NCBI GenBank assembly: GCA_016873225.1
Contig: VGXS01000008.1
Span: 1-64,000 of the forward strand
Length of the DNA stretch: 64,000 nucleotides
Source of the DNA: Planctomycetota bacterium
GTDB taxonomy: Bacteria; Planctomycetota; Planctomycetia; Gemmatales; Gemmataceae
Direction of reading: 5' to 3'
Part shown: positions 24,166 through 35,000 of the stretch, piece after piece
Layout of the letters: the number at the start of each line of letters is the position of its first letter
How positions within the stretch are numbered: the first letter of the stretch is position 1
The notes under the pieces: generated by a model
Databases searched by the model: none
What the model was told of the DNA's origin: nothing
Seen by the model: only the letters and a program-made list of their open reading frames with translations
Made by a program: the position numbers and the translations under genes

Positions 24166-25172
24166 GAAGTGCCCTGTGCCTGTCGGCGGTTCTCATGGCG
24201 CAGGGATGCGTCACGATGCCCGTTGACAAATCCCAGGCTGAGAAACCGCCGGCTGAAAAAAAACCTACCAAGCATGTGAGGAAGATTCACAAGGGGGCCA
24301 AGGTGCCCTGCCAGTTGGTGAGCACCTGGAAGAACGAGGTCATTCATGTGGCCGATCCCGTGCATGGCGGGTCTGCCACACCCGGCCTGGCCGGCCGTTT
24401 TTATCTCTTTGGCGAGGAGGTTGATTCCCCCATCGAGGCCGAGGGAACCTTGATCGTCGACCTGTACGACCTGAGCAAGGGACCATCGGCGGCCCAAACA
24501 CCCTTGGAAAACTGGCAGATTGATCCCGTCACTCTCAAGAAACTCAAGCGCAAGGATCCCGTCGGCGAGGGGTACACGCTGTTCCTTCCGTGGGCCACCT
24601 ACAGGCCCGATATCACGAGGATCCAGTTGAAGCTCAAGTACGATGCCGGCGGGGAGTTTCCCCTTTATGGCGACACGGGGCCGATTTCGCTCAACACCGA
24701 TATTTCTTTCCAGCAGTCGAGGAACATGGTCAACCCGGCCAATGGCATCGCCGGTCAGGCCCAGGGGGCCATGGGGCCCGCCTCGATCCAGGGGCAACCT
24801 GTCCAGCAGGGAATTGGTGGACCCGCCATGCCATCGGCGATCGCGCCCATGTCAGGCCCGGCGGCCGCCCCGCAGGCGCTCCAGCAGCTTCAACCGGTTT
24901 CACGCGCCGTGGTCCCCACGGGACCGGCGCATTCGGGATTCGGCTCCAATCAGCAACCCGGTGTCGTTCCGGCGGGCGGTTCCATGGCGACAGGAAGATC
25001 GACCCGGCTGACCATCGAGCCGATTGATTACAACCCGCCACGCCAGCAGGAAGGCGCCGCGGCGCGGGAAACGGCAATCCCCAGGCCGACGGGCCTGTCA
25101 AACCAAGCCCCGGAGGCGGCCGCACCCGCCCCGGGGTCCCCCGCCGGACTCAAGGTCTGGAACCTTCGCTAG
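24144..25172 (+). CDS. Probable lipoprotein or secreted protein coupled to the secretin
   Basis: A 342-residue protein starting at ATG 24144, 22 nt inside the secretin gene, with AGGAG about 9 nt upstream. The N-terminus MAIRQSLRSALCLSAVLMAQ continues into GCV, so Cys22 could be lipidated, although the lipobox (AQGC) is imperfect. Residues 55-195 form a beta-rich domain (LVSTWKNEVIHVADPVHGGS, LAGRFYLFGEEVDSPIEAEG, VGEGYTLFLPWATYRPDITR, IQLKLKYDAGGEFPLYGDTG); the last 140 residues are Pro/Ala/Gln/Gly-rich, like the tail of the secretin. I do not recognise the family. Coupled translation with the secretin suggests an accessory role such as a pilotin-like partner. Its stop codon overlaps that of the convergent gene. 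Confidence 0.75.
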   Translation: MAIRQSLRSALCLSAVLMAQGCVTMPVDKSQAEKPPAEKKPTKHVRKIHKGAKVPCQLVSTWKNEVIHVADPVHGGSATPGLAGRFYLFGEEVDSPIEAEGTLIVDLYDLSKGPSAAQTPLENWQIDPVTLKKLKRKDPVGEGYTLFLPWATYRPDITRIQLKLKYDAGGEFPLYGDTGPISLNTDISFQQSRNMVNPANGIAGQAQGAMGPASIQGQPVQQGIGGPAMPSAIAPMSGPAAAPQALQQLQPVSRAVVPTGPAHSGFGSNQQPGVVPAGGSMATGRSTRLTIEPIDYNPPRQQEGAAARETAIPRPTGLSNQAPEAAAPAPGSPAGLKVWNLR

Positions 25173-26470
25173 CGGGCCTTCAGCTCAAGGCTGACGGAGT
25201 TGGCACCCTCCTTCACCTCGACCCTGAGTTCGCTGGTGGCGGACTTCAGGTATCGGGCGGGGAGGATGTTGTCGCCGCGGACGCGGTCCTTGTCGAGGGG
25301 GCGGCATGAAACCGAGACCTGGTATTGGCCTGCCGGAAGCCCATCGAACTTTCCGAAGCTTGACGCCTCGAACCGCCCCTCGGCGTCGGTGATGCCATCG
25401 CCGCCGGGGCCGGCCTTGCCATCGGCGGAAACCTTGTGGAAGACTACGGCGGCGTACTCAAGCGGCTTGCCGTCGAGGGTGACGGCGCCCATGACGGGGT
25501 AGGTTTTCGGCCGGACACGGGTAGTTGGAGTTTCGGATCCGTAGGCCTTTTCGTCGCTATCGGGATGGCGGAGGTTTTCCGGTAAAACCCCGTCCAGGGC
25601 GATGTTGCCGATGATGGGTCTTTTCCCCTTCATGGTGACCCAAGCGATCTGGTCGAATTCCCCGTACTGGATTCCCCTGAGTCGGCTGCCGCCGCCGGTG
25701 GTGGCCAGTTGGTAATAATTGCGGCCGTTGCGGACATATTTTTCATACACATGCTCATGGCCGCAGAACACGGTGAACGGCCTGTCGCCCATCGCCTTTT
25801 CGATGTCGGTCCAGCCGTTGGTTTCCGCATCCTTGCCCACCCACATCGGCTTGTGCAGGAAAATGAAGGTCCAGCGGGGCGAGGGGTTCGCGGCGGCGAC
25901 GCCCTTGAAATAGGCGACCTGCTCGGGGGTGATTTTGGTTCCCTTGCCCGGGGTGTCCTCCGAATTCACGGAAAGAAAGAGCGTATCGCGGTAGACGAAG
26001 TGGTAATGGGGCCGGCCGAACCGGGCCTGGTAAGCCTTGAGCATCTCCTGATTGGTGATGTCGTGGTTGCCCGGCACATAGAAGAACGGCATTTGCAGCC
26101 GCTTGACATAGCCGACGAACTCATCCCACTGCTGGGCGATGACCTCGGGCTTGGTGGTGTACCCCTCGATCAGGTCGCCCACCGACATAACGAATTCGGG
26201 TTGGAGCAGGTTGATGCGGTCCACCGCCTGGGAAAACACCTTTTCGCGGTGCCCGCCGGTGCGGTCGGAAATGACCGCGAAGCGGAAGTCGGCGGGATTG
26301 TTGTTGGCCTGGAGGCTGGTCCACGGATTGGGGCCATCGGAAGCCTCAACGATGATTTCGGGCTTGTCGGCGCCGTTGCCCGCCACGAAGGCCCGGGAGA
26401 CGCCAAGCGCCCCCCCGAGGATGGCCAAGGCCCCGATTCCCAAGGCCGCTTTGGAGAATGATCCGCCCAT
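25169..26470 (-). CDS. Secreted or anchored metallophosphoesterase with C-terminal beta domain
   Basis: Calcineurin-like phosphoesterase of 433 residues. ATG 26470 has AGGAGAG 9 nt upstream. A hydrophobic N-terminus (KAALGIGALAILGGALGV) acts as signal peptide or anchor, so the enzyme works outside the cytoplasm. Metal-binding motifs in order: FAVISDRTGG (motif I, with Thr where DxH has His), SVGDLIEGY, VPGNHDITN, FIFLHKPMW and FCGHEHVYEKY. Four of five motifs are canonical. From about residue 320 follows a transthyretin-like/carboxypeptidase regulatory-like fold (VMGAVTLDGKPLEYAAVVFH, ITDAEGRFEAS, LPAGQYQVSV), often seen in planctomycete secreted proteins. The substrate is unknown. It is divergent from the gene at 26646. 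Confidence 0.88.
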   Translation of the reverse strand: MGGSFSKAALGIGALAILGGALGVSRAFVAGNGADKPEIIVEASDGPNPWTSLQANNNPADFRFAVISDRTGGHREKVFSQAVDRINLLQPEFVMSVGDLIEGYTTKPEVIAQQWDEFVGYVKRLQMPFFYVPGNHDITNQEMLKAYQARFGRPHYHFVYRDTLFLSVNSEDTPGKGTKITPEQVAYFKGVAAANPSPRWTFIFLHKPMWVGKDAETNGWTDIEKAMGDRPFTVFCGHEHVYEKYVRNGRNYYQLATTGGGSRLRGIQYGEFDQIAWVTMKGKRPIIGNIALDGVLPENLRHPDSDEKAYGSETPTTRVRPKTYPVMGAVTLDGKPLEYAAVVFHKVSADGKAGPGGDGITDAEGRFEASSFGKFDGLPAGQYQVSVSCRPLDKDRVRGDNILPARYLKSATSELRVEVKEGANSVSLELKAR

Positions 26471-26645
26471 GATGCCGTCTCTCCTGATGATCAGTGAATC
26501 CAACATCAAGTTACGAAAAAGCACCCGCGGTTTTGCGAGGATTCGATGAAATTCAAGCCCTTGGCCGCCGGCCCTTTACAAGGCGCCGCTTTGCCCGGAG
26601 AATCCGGCGACTGGATCCATTGGATTGGCTTGCCGGTCGGGGGGG

Positions 26646-27752
26646 ATGAACATGAGAAACCGGGTCTTGGCTTGCCTTGTTCTCGCGGTGGCGGGAATGG
26701 CGCGCGCCGATGTGTCATCTTCGATCGCGGCGCTGAGGGGCACGGGGCCCGGTGGCAAGGGCAATGCCCAGGCCGCGAGCGCCTGGCGCGAGCTTGTGGG
26801 GCATGGAGTCGCCGCGCTGGTTCCCGCCCTTGGCGCCATGGACGATGAGGACCCCGTTTCCGCCAACTGGTTCAGGCCGGCCTTTGATGCCATTGTTGAA
26901 AAAGCCGGAACTGAGGCCATTCCCATCGTGGAGATCGAACGGTTCCTTGAGGACCGCAAGGGAGGCCGGATGGCCCGGGCCTGCGCGCTTGAACTGGTCC
27001 GCAGGAAGGATGCCGCCAAGGCCGACGCGTTTCTCGCCAAGGCCATGGATGACCCCAGCCCCGAGATTCGTCGCCTGGCGATCGCCGCGGGCTTGGCCAA
27101 GCTGCCGGCTGAGGGGCCGGGCCGCGCGGAAGGCCTGCAGGCGCTGATGAAAGCGGCATGCGACCGCGATCAGGTAGACCTGATCGCCAAGGACCTGGCC
27201 AAGGCCGGAATCAAGACCGACCTGGCCTCGCACTTCGGGTACATCATGGACTGGACGGTGGTCGGCCCTTTCCCGGTGACCGCGGCCAAGGGCTTCGGCG
27301 TGAAGTTCCCACCCGAGGACAAGGCCGATCCGGCGGCGCCTGTCACCGGCCCCAACGGACCGGTGAAGTGGAAGCGGGTCACCACCACCGATCCCGCCGG
27401 CCTCGTGAACCTCAACAAGGAACTGGCCGACGAGAAATCGGTGGTGGCCTACGCGTTCACCCGGGTTGAATCCGCCGCCGAGCAGCGTGTCGTCCTGCGC
27501 GCGGGGTCGATCACCGCCATCAAGGTGTTCCTCAACGGGAAGGAAGTCTACGGCAAGGACGAATACCACCACGGCATGCACCCCGACCAGCATCAGGCGA
27601 TTGTCGTTCTCAAGCCCGGGGTGAACGAAATCCTCCTCAAGGTGTGCCAGAACCAGAAGGTGCAATCGTGGGAAAAGAACTGGCAATACCAGGTTCGGCT
27701 CACCGACTTCACGGGAGCCCGCGTCGCCTGGAAGCAGGCGGGCGTCGAGTGA
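26646..27752 (+). CDS. Secreted protein with HEAT-like helical part and C-terminal beta domain, unknown function
   Basis: The 368-residue product from ATG 26646 has a signal peptide (RNRVLACLVLAVAGMARA). Residues about 25-195 are alpha-helical with loosely HEAT-like pairs (ACALELVRRKDAAKADAFLA, DPSPEIRRLAIAAGLAKL). Residues 195-368 form a beta sandwich like those of carbohydrate-binding or PA14-type modules: DWTVVGPFPV, TAIKVFLNGKEVY and LKPGVNEILLKV, a phrase typical of planctomycete secreted proteins in which a cofactor-free jelly roll follows a catalytic or scaffold part. It lies 41 nt before the PQQ-like gene, so the two are likely cotranscribed. No catalytic residues are evident; function unknown. 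Confidence 0.75.
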   Translation: MNMRNRVLACLVLAVAGMARADVSSSIAALRGTGPGGKGNAQAASAWRELVGHGVAALVPALGAMDDEDPVSANWFRPAFDAIVEKAGTEAIPIVEIERFLEDRKGGRMARACALELVRRKDAAKADAFLAKAMDDPSPEIRRLAIAAGLAKLPAEGPGRAEGLQALMKAACDRDQVDLIAKDLAKAGIKTDLASHFGYIMDWTVVGPFPVTAAKGFGVKFPPEDKADPAAPVTGPNGPVKWKRVTTTDPAGLVNLNKELADEKSVVAYAFTRVESAAEQRVVLRAGSITAIKVFLNGKEVYGKDEYHHGMHPDQHQAIVVLKPGVNEILLKVCQNQKVQSWEKNWQYQVRLTDFTGARVAWKQAGVE

Positions 27753-27793
27753 CTGTCCGGATCGACCACAACCAGGATTTCGGGAGAATCATC

Positions 27794-28990
27794 ATGGCCC
27801 GTTGGCGCCTTTTCCTCGCCTCGACATGGCTTGCCGCCTCGGCCGCGGTCGTGAATGCCGCCGATTGGCCCGCGTTCAGGGGGGCCGAAGCCGGCGTGTC
27901 GCGCGAGACCGGCCTGCCCGGCGCGTGGGACGGCCCCTCCGGCCAGGGAGTCGCCTGGAAATACCCGCTCACCGGCCAGGGCATCTCCTCCCCGGTGGTG
28001 GCGGGCGGGAAGGTTTTCCTCACGGCCTGCGCGGGATACCAGCAGAAAAGGCTCATGGTGACGGCCCTTTCCGCCGCTGATGGAAAGTTGCTGTGGCAGC
28101 GGCAATTCGCCGCCACGGGCGACACCACCTGCCACCCGACCACCAACATGGCCGCGCCGACACCCGTTGCGGGGCCCAAGGGGGTCTACGCACTGTTCGC
28201 CACCGGCGACGCCATCGGCTTAAGCCATGATGGCGATCTGCTTTGGATTCGTTCGCTCGTCCGCGACAACCCCACCGTCACCAACCAGGTGGGCATGGCG
28301 TCGTCGCTGGCGCTCAGCCGCGACACGGTCCTTGTGAGCATGGAGAACGCGGGCGAATCGTTCTTTGCCGGCCTCGACGCGTCGACGGGGATCGACCGGT
28401 GGCGTTTGCCGCGTTCCAGCGGCCTCAACTGGTCAAGCCCGCTGGTGATCGGCCGCGGTGGCCGCGATGAGGCCCTCTTCCCTTCCAGTTCGGAGTTGCT
28501 GGCGGTCGAGCCGGAGTCGGGGAAAACCGTGTGGAAGCATGAGGGGCCGATCGCCACGATCGCTTCCCCGGCCGTCGATGGCGGCCGCCTTTACGCGCCG
28601 GGTTCGCCATTCGTGGCGTTCAAGCCCGGAGCCGCCGACGAGTGGAAGTCTCCCAAGCTGTCCACCCGGCACACCTCGCCCGTCGCCGTGGACGGCAAGC
28701 TTTACAGCGCCGTTGTCATCGGCGTGAACTGTGTCGACGGGGCCACCGGGCAGGAGGTGTGGCAGCACCGTCTCAAGGGACCGTTCTCGGCGTCCCTGCT
28801 GGCGGGCGATGGCAAACTTTACGCGATCAACGAGGAGGGTGTCGCAACGGTTCTGGCCCTGGGCGGCGACAAGCCGAAGGTTTTGGCCACGAACGCGCTG
28901 GGCGAAAAGGTGGCCTCCACTCCCGCCATCTCGGGCGGCCGGCTGTTCATCAGGGGCGACAAGCACCTGTTCTGCATCGCGGGCCGCTGA
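27794..28990 (+). CDS. Secreted PQQ-like beta-propeller protein
   Basis: A 398-residue secreted protein with signal peptide (FLASTWLAASAAVVNA) and the opening DWPAFRGAEAGVSRETGLPG that is very common among planctomycete PQQ-binding-like propeller proteins. Propeller blades repeat a pattern of G-x-V-[FY]-A-x-x-A-x-D-G-x-x-x-W (ALSAADGKLLWQRQF, GLDASTGIDRWRLP, AVEPESGKTVWKHEG, CVDGATGQEVWQHRL), about six or seven blades. There is no haem motif (CxxCH) and no obvious quinoprotein active site, so a structural or binding role is more likely than dehydrogenase activity. ATG 27794 has GGGAG about 8 nt upstream. The gene ends 13 nt from the stop of the convergent giant gene, leaving no room for a separate terminator. 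Confidence 0.88.
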   Translation: MARWRLFLASTWLAASAAVVNAADWPAFRGAEAGVSRETGLPGAWDGPSGQGVAWKYPLTGQGISSPVVAGGKVFLTACAGYQQKRLMVTALSAADGKLLWQRQFAATGDTTCHPTTNMAAPTPVAGPKGVYALFATGDAIGLSHDGDLLWIRSLVRDNPTVTNQVGMASSLALSRDTVLVSMENAGESFFAGLDASTGIDRWRLPRSSGLNWSSPLVIGRGGRDEALFPSSSELLAVEPESGKTVWKHEGPIATIASPAVDGGRLYAPGSPFVAFKPGAADEWKSPKLSTRHTSPVAVDGKLYSAVVIGVNCVDGATGQEVWQHRLKGPFSASLLAGDGKLYAINEEGVATVLALGGDKPKVLATNALGEKVASTPAISGGRLFIRGDKHLFCIAGR

Positions 28991-29003
28991 CGGTCTTTAA
29001 CAA

Positions 29004-32000
29004 TCAGGCCGACCTCAAGCCGTTGTTGGAGCCCGGCTCGCTTGATGAGAAGGCGAACAGCGAGTCGATGAGCTGGAAGTTCCGCGTGGTGGGGTTGAAC
29101 GAGTAGCGCGACGCTCCAGCGCCTCCTCCCGGCCCCATCGTGATGAGAAGGTCGGGCAATCCATCCCCATTGATGTCGGAAACGACCGCCGCGCGCGCCC
29201 CACCGGTGAAGCGCGCCCCACCGATGACGAGTTGTCCAAGGGCGGGTGCCTGAACGCCGGAGTTGAACGGCGCGGATCCGTCGAACACGGAGACGATGCC
29301 ACGGCCCGAGTTGGTGGCCGTGATGATCTCGGCGCGGCCATCGTTGTTGAGGTCGGCGGCAGCCACCGAAATGCCACCGGTGTAAACCGGCGTTTGGGCC
29401 AGGAAGTTCCTGATCACGGATTGGGTTTTCCCGCTGACAACCACAACCCGCGCCACGCCGGCCGACAGGGGCGAGCTGATGATGTCGGCCCAGCCGTCGC
29501 CATCGGCATCGCCTGAGGCGAGCGAGATGCCGCCGCCAAATCGTTGGCCATACGGTGAACCCTGATAGAGAAGCTGGCCATAGTTGGCGCCGCTGTAGAC
29601 TCGCACCAGTCCGCCCGCATTCCTTCCCGCCGCGGCGACCATGATGTCGCCCTTGCCGTCCTTGTTGATGTCGCCGACGGCGATGCTCACCGGGCTGTTC
29701 AAGCTGCTGCTGAAGGCGAAGAATCCTCCAAGATCGTGGGAGGTGAGGCCGTCGATGATGCGGACAAACGAGCCCCTGTTGGTGGCCCAAAGCAGGTCGG
29801 CCACGCCGTCGCCATTGACATCCCCGCGGGCGAGTGTGAAGCCGCCGGTGTACCGTGGACCATTGGGCTGGTAGGTGGCGATGAGAGTGTTGGTGCGGGT
29901 GCTGAAGGTCGCGAATTTCGACCCGCCCTGCATCGCGATCGCGTAGAAGGGCTGGAATGTGTTCACGACGAGCGGGGAACTGGCGCCGGAACTGGAGGCG
30001 GAGTAGTTCGCGTCTCCGGCGTAGGAGGCTGACAGCGAGTAGCCTCCCACCACGGGCGGCCTGTAGCTGAATGTCACGACACCGGTCGCCTGGTTGACGG
30101 TTCCCGAACCGATGGGCGTTCCGTTGTTGAAGAAATTCACCGTGCCCGACGGCCTGAGGGCGTTGCCCGTGGCTCCCGAGCCCACCGTCGCCGTAATCAG
30201 CACGGAACTGCCCGAGTCAATTGCCGGGCTCGAAAGTGAAAGCGTGGTGGTGGTGCTGGCCTGTGTGACACCAAGGGCAAACGCGGGAGCGGAATCCGTC
30301 GACCTGGATGCCAGGTAGTTGGCATTGTCGCCCGCGTAGCGCGCGGAAATCAGGTAGCTGCCGACAGGCAGCAGGTCGAGCGAAAGGGTCGCTGAGCGGT
30401 TCGCGTCGTTCACCGTGGTTGACTGGATCAGGGCGGAAGCGTTGAAGAACTGGATTTGGGAATTTCCAAATGGAATGGCGTTGGCACCCGAAGCTGCAAT
30501 GGTGGGAGACACCGAGGCGCCGAAGGTGATCGAAGACCCGTAAGTGACGGAGGCAACCTGCGGAGCCGTGAGGGTCGTGGTGGTGGCTTGCCGAGTGATG
30601 GTGAGCATTGCTTGCGTTGTCGAATCGACTTGGGGATAAAGGCCCCCGTTGGCGTTGTAGCGGGCGCTGATCATCGCGACACCGACAGGCAGCGAGAACT
30701 CATTGTTTCCCGTGTTGATCGTGGCGGAGTAAACCTGATCCCCGTTGATTGGATTGCTGTCGGGGCGGGCCACCGCCGTAATGACGGTGCCGTTGGATAA
30801 GCGGAACGAAACCGAGCCGGGCTGGACGGGGAGTCCCGTCAAGGTGTCGATCACCGAGGAATCGGCGGGAGTGAGACGGGCTGTGAGAGTGACGGATGAT
30901 CCACGCGGAGCGGAGGATATTGTCTGCGAACTGTTGGCATCAGTCACTTCGATCGAAACCGAGGAAGCCGTGAGCGACCGGTTTGCGGCGCTTGGCTGAT
31001 AGTTGGCATCTCCCAGGTAATTGGCGGTGATCGTGTATCTGCCTGGCAAGGTGGGCGTGAATGTCGAAGATGCCTTTCCGACGCTGATGGCGCCCGTGGG
31101 AAGGTTGGTGGTGCCTCCGGGGCCGGTTGCCGTGAAGCTCACAACGCCGGAAATCTGGGTCGGCATGGTTTGGGCGTTGGAAAAGATCGAGGCGTTGAGC
31201 GTGAAGGTTTGGCCGAGGGCCAGGTAGTCACCGCCGCTGGTCAGGCTGACCGTTGTGCCGGCCGGCGTGACTGACAGTGCGAATGGCTGGCTGGTGGACA
31301 TGACATAATTGCCATCTCCGATGAATTGGGCGGTGAGCGAATGTGTTCCGACGGCGAAGTCGGTCTTCGAAAGAACAGCCGAGCGGGCATCGTTCGAAAC
31401 GGGAAGGGTGGCGATGACCACGCCGTTGTCGAGGATCCTGATCCCCGTGGCCTGGCTGGCGAACGGAATGATCGAATTGAAGATGGACGGGGCCACGCTG
31501 GCGGAAAGGTCGAACCGGTTGCCGTAAACAATCGTGCCTGAGGATGCAATCGGGAATTGAGGGCTTGCGATCAATGTGGTGGTGTCTTGCGCAATGATGG
31601 AAAGGGTTTGGCTTCCGGAAAGGGTGGTTGGGAAGTTGCCGCCGTTGATATTGTAACGGGCCTGGATGGAGTAGGGATTGGCGCTGACGGGTAGGTTGAA
31701 GGCGTTTTCGCCTGTGTTGATGGTGGTGGAGTAAACCTGCTTGCCGTTGACAACGGTGGAGGCGGAGCGAGGCACGGAGGTGATGACTGTCGAGCCGTAG
31801 AAGAAGTCGACGGATCCGGGTTGGTTCACATCATTGTCAGAGGGGTCCATCGTGGCGGTGAGCGTGATGGTGTTGCCGCGTTGGACCGGACTGGCGGCGA
31901 TCGGTGACAGCGTGAAGTTCGGAACGGTGACAATAATGGTATTGCTGGAGCCTGCGTAGTTGGTGTCGCCGGAGTATGTTGCGGTGATGGTGTCGCCTTG

Positions 32001-35000
32001 AGTCAGCGCTGGCGGAGTGTAGCTGTATGTGGCGATTCCGCTGGCTTGGTTGACGTCAACGGTGGCAATCATTCCCAATGAGTTGGAGAAAGCCACGGAC
32101 CCCGATGGTTTCTGCGGGGCATTGATGGCCGGAGTGGCGACAGCGATGTTGAAGGTGATGGAGCCACCGAGGTTGACGATGGCAGGCGAGGGAACCGAGG
32201 CAAAGGTTGTCGTCGTCGAGGCCTTGTTGACCGTCAGGTTGATGGCGGTTGAGGTCGAGGCCGCATAGTTGGTTCCGTCGCCCGAATACGAGGCGGTGAG
32301 GATATGAGGTCCCACCGGCAGGCTGGTGGTGGAGAGCCCTCTGGTAGAAAAGGAGGACGACGGATTGGCGTTGGCCGGGGTGGTGTTGGGGCCGCTCAGG
32401 AGACCATCCACCGTGTCGTTGAACGAAATGGAACCCGCCGCGAAAGGCACGATCGATCCTGATATCCGCGGGGCCGTGGTGGCGATCAAGTCCACCTTGT
32501 CTCCGTAGAACACAGGCCCGGCCGGAGTGACCGTCAGCGTGGTGACGGTGCTTTGGTTGGTGATGGTGAGGCTCGATGCTGGAGAAACGGTCGTGTTGTA
32601 GATTCCGGAGTCGTTCCTGTTGTAACGGGCGGTGATCTGGTACGCGGTCGAGTTCACCAGTAATAAATACTGGGTATCGCCGGTGTTGATGGATGCGGTG
32701 TAGAGACGGCCGGGGCCGGAGTCGGCCCGGGCGACGGTAACCAGGTCGATCCCATTGCTAACAAATGTGATCGATCCCGGCTGGACAAGGTCGGTGTCGT
32801 CAGGAGTCACGAGGGCTTCAAGGGTGACGACTTCGCCGCGTTCGATCGAGGTGATGGGACTGCCAAGGCTGTCCTTGAAGCTGACCGCGATGGTGGGCGT
32901 GATGCCGACTTCCTGCTTGATGTCACCGCCGTTGGCGATGGTCTGGCCCGAGTCGGTGGAGTCAGTCGCGAACTTGCTTGAGTCCGACGGGTTGAAGCGG
33001 GCCCTGATGTCGTAAACGCCATTGGCGAGAACCGAGGCGATGGTCGGCGTGCCCGTCAGCGGAATGGAGAATGTGCCATCGGCCTGGAGGGGCGCGGTGA
33101 CAAGGTCGGTGAATCCGCTTCCCCCCACCTGTCGTTGGCTGATCGTCACCGTGCCTATCGGCAGGAGACCCGTGGAGACGGGTGTGGAACCCGGGTGGGT
33201 GATGGAAACGGAGCCGGTGAAAAGGATGGTGGAATCGGTCGCGATGTTGGCCGGGTTGGGCACGCTTGGATTGAACTTGGTTGTCGTGGTGGCCTTGTCG
33301 ATGGTGAGGGTAAAAGGCGATGCCTGGCTTGTGACATAGGTATTATCGCCAAGATACTGGGCGAAAAGGATGTTGGCCCCCGGGGGGAGAAGGTTGGATG
33401 AATCGGGATTGAGCGTGATGGTGGCTGTTGAATTGGGAGGACTGGCGCCGGTTGTCGGGTTCAGGGTGGCGCGGCCATATTCCGTGATGATGTTGTTGCC
33501 CTGGCTGTCGGGAATCATGGTGACGAGCCTGACAACGCCCGTGATGTTCGAGGCGCTGGCCTTGGAGTCGTCGAAATCGACCTTCACATCAACTGTTTGA
33601 ACCTGCCCGTACTCGATCGTTCCGGGAACAGTGGAAGTCACAGAGGTCTTGGTGGTGGTTTGGAGTTCAACCGCTCCCAGGTCGACGGCGACATTGATGA
33701 AACGGGGAACGCCGCGGACATCTGTAAGGATGTTGAACGGAGCCAGGGTGGTGTTTTGGCCCGAGTCGCGGGCCGGACTCAGCCGGTCGATGGCCACCGA
33801 CTGCAGGACGGATTGGTAAATCAGGTTGCTGGCAACTCCCGGGAGTGTGACGCCGGAAGAAACGCCCACCGTGTGGCCGAGGTTGTCCTGCAAGCCCTTG
33901 GAATCGATTCCCGCGTTCTGGTCTGATCCGGTGAGGTTGCCAGGAGTTCCTGTGAGCGTGAAGCCCGGGGAGGTGAGCGTGTTGGCCATCGTGTATCCGG
34001 CCGAACCGAAGGTTCCGACGCCGGTGGCGGCCCTGCTGCCCGTGTTGGCCAGGCCAAAGACCGGGTCGCCGGGTGCTGATGGATGGGTTGGACTGTTGTA
34101 GATGATGCCCGTGTTCTGGACATTGATGGTATTGAGTGTCGAGATGGTGCTTCCCGTGCGGGTGTCGTTGAACATGCCGCCGGTATCGGCGTTGGTGTAG
34201 GCGTTCGCGCCGGAAAGATAGTTCGAGTTGAACTTGTCGGCGAAGGGGTTGACGAGGCTGTTTCCGGTGATGGTGGTGTTGATGATTTGGGTGGCGCTGG
34301 AACCCGCCCGGGGCGCATCCGTGGCCGTGTAGTTCGGGACGCTGGGCGACCTGCCGTCGGCGATGATCAGGGCGCCGCCGTTGAGGCCCTTTCCTGTCGC
34401 CAAAATGTTGGCGTTGCCGAGGCCTTGGGAAACCTGAATGGCGGAGTTGCCAAAAAAGGTGGTGTTGGTGATGCGGTTGGTGGAGGAGTTGTCCGTGTCG
34501 CGTGTCAGGTAGAGGGCCCCGCCGCCGCCATGGGCTGGAACAGCCTGGTTGGTTGGGGAGACGGAGTTGGGAGGCAGCCAGAAATCAACAACCGAGGTGA
34601 CGGTGTTATTGGCGAACTCGGTCGCGTTGATGGTGGTGCTGAAGCCCGAACGAATCGCTCCGCCACCCGAGTAGCGGGGTCCCGGTTGCCGTTCGGGGTT
34701 GATGGCGTAGACAGTCGGGTCGGGAAGCGGGAAGGAGGAGGGGAACCCGGTGATGGCCACCGTGTTGGCCTCAAAAACCGACTTGTCGATGTTCAGGCCG
34801 CCGATGTCGGAGAAAACGGCGCCGCCACCTGAGTTGGCCGAGGTCACCGCGGCGAGCGAGTTTCCACGGAATATAGATGAATTGATGGTTGTGATCCCCG
34901 ATCCCGTGGAAACCAGGGCGGCACCACCGGAAATCCCGCTGATGGCGGAAGTATAGGCCGCCGGCAGGGTGCGGGACGCGGTGTTGTTGGCGAAGTACGA

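Noticed and set aside
20275-24797. Several long minus-strand frames opposite the rest of the secretin and the lipoprotein gene
   Set aside because: They follow the third-position GC bias of the coding strand and show no family motif.
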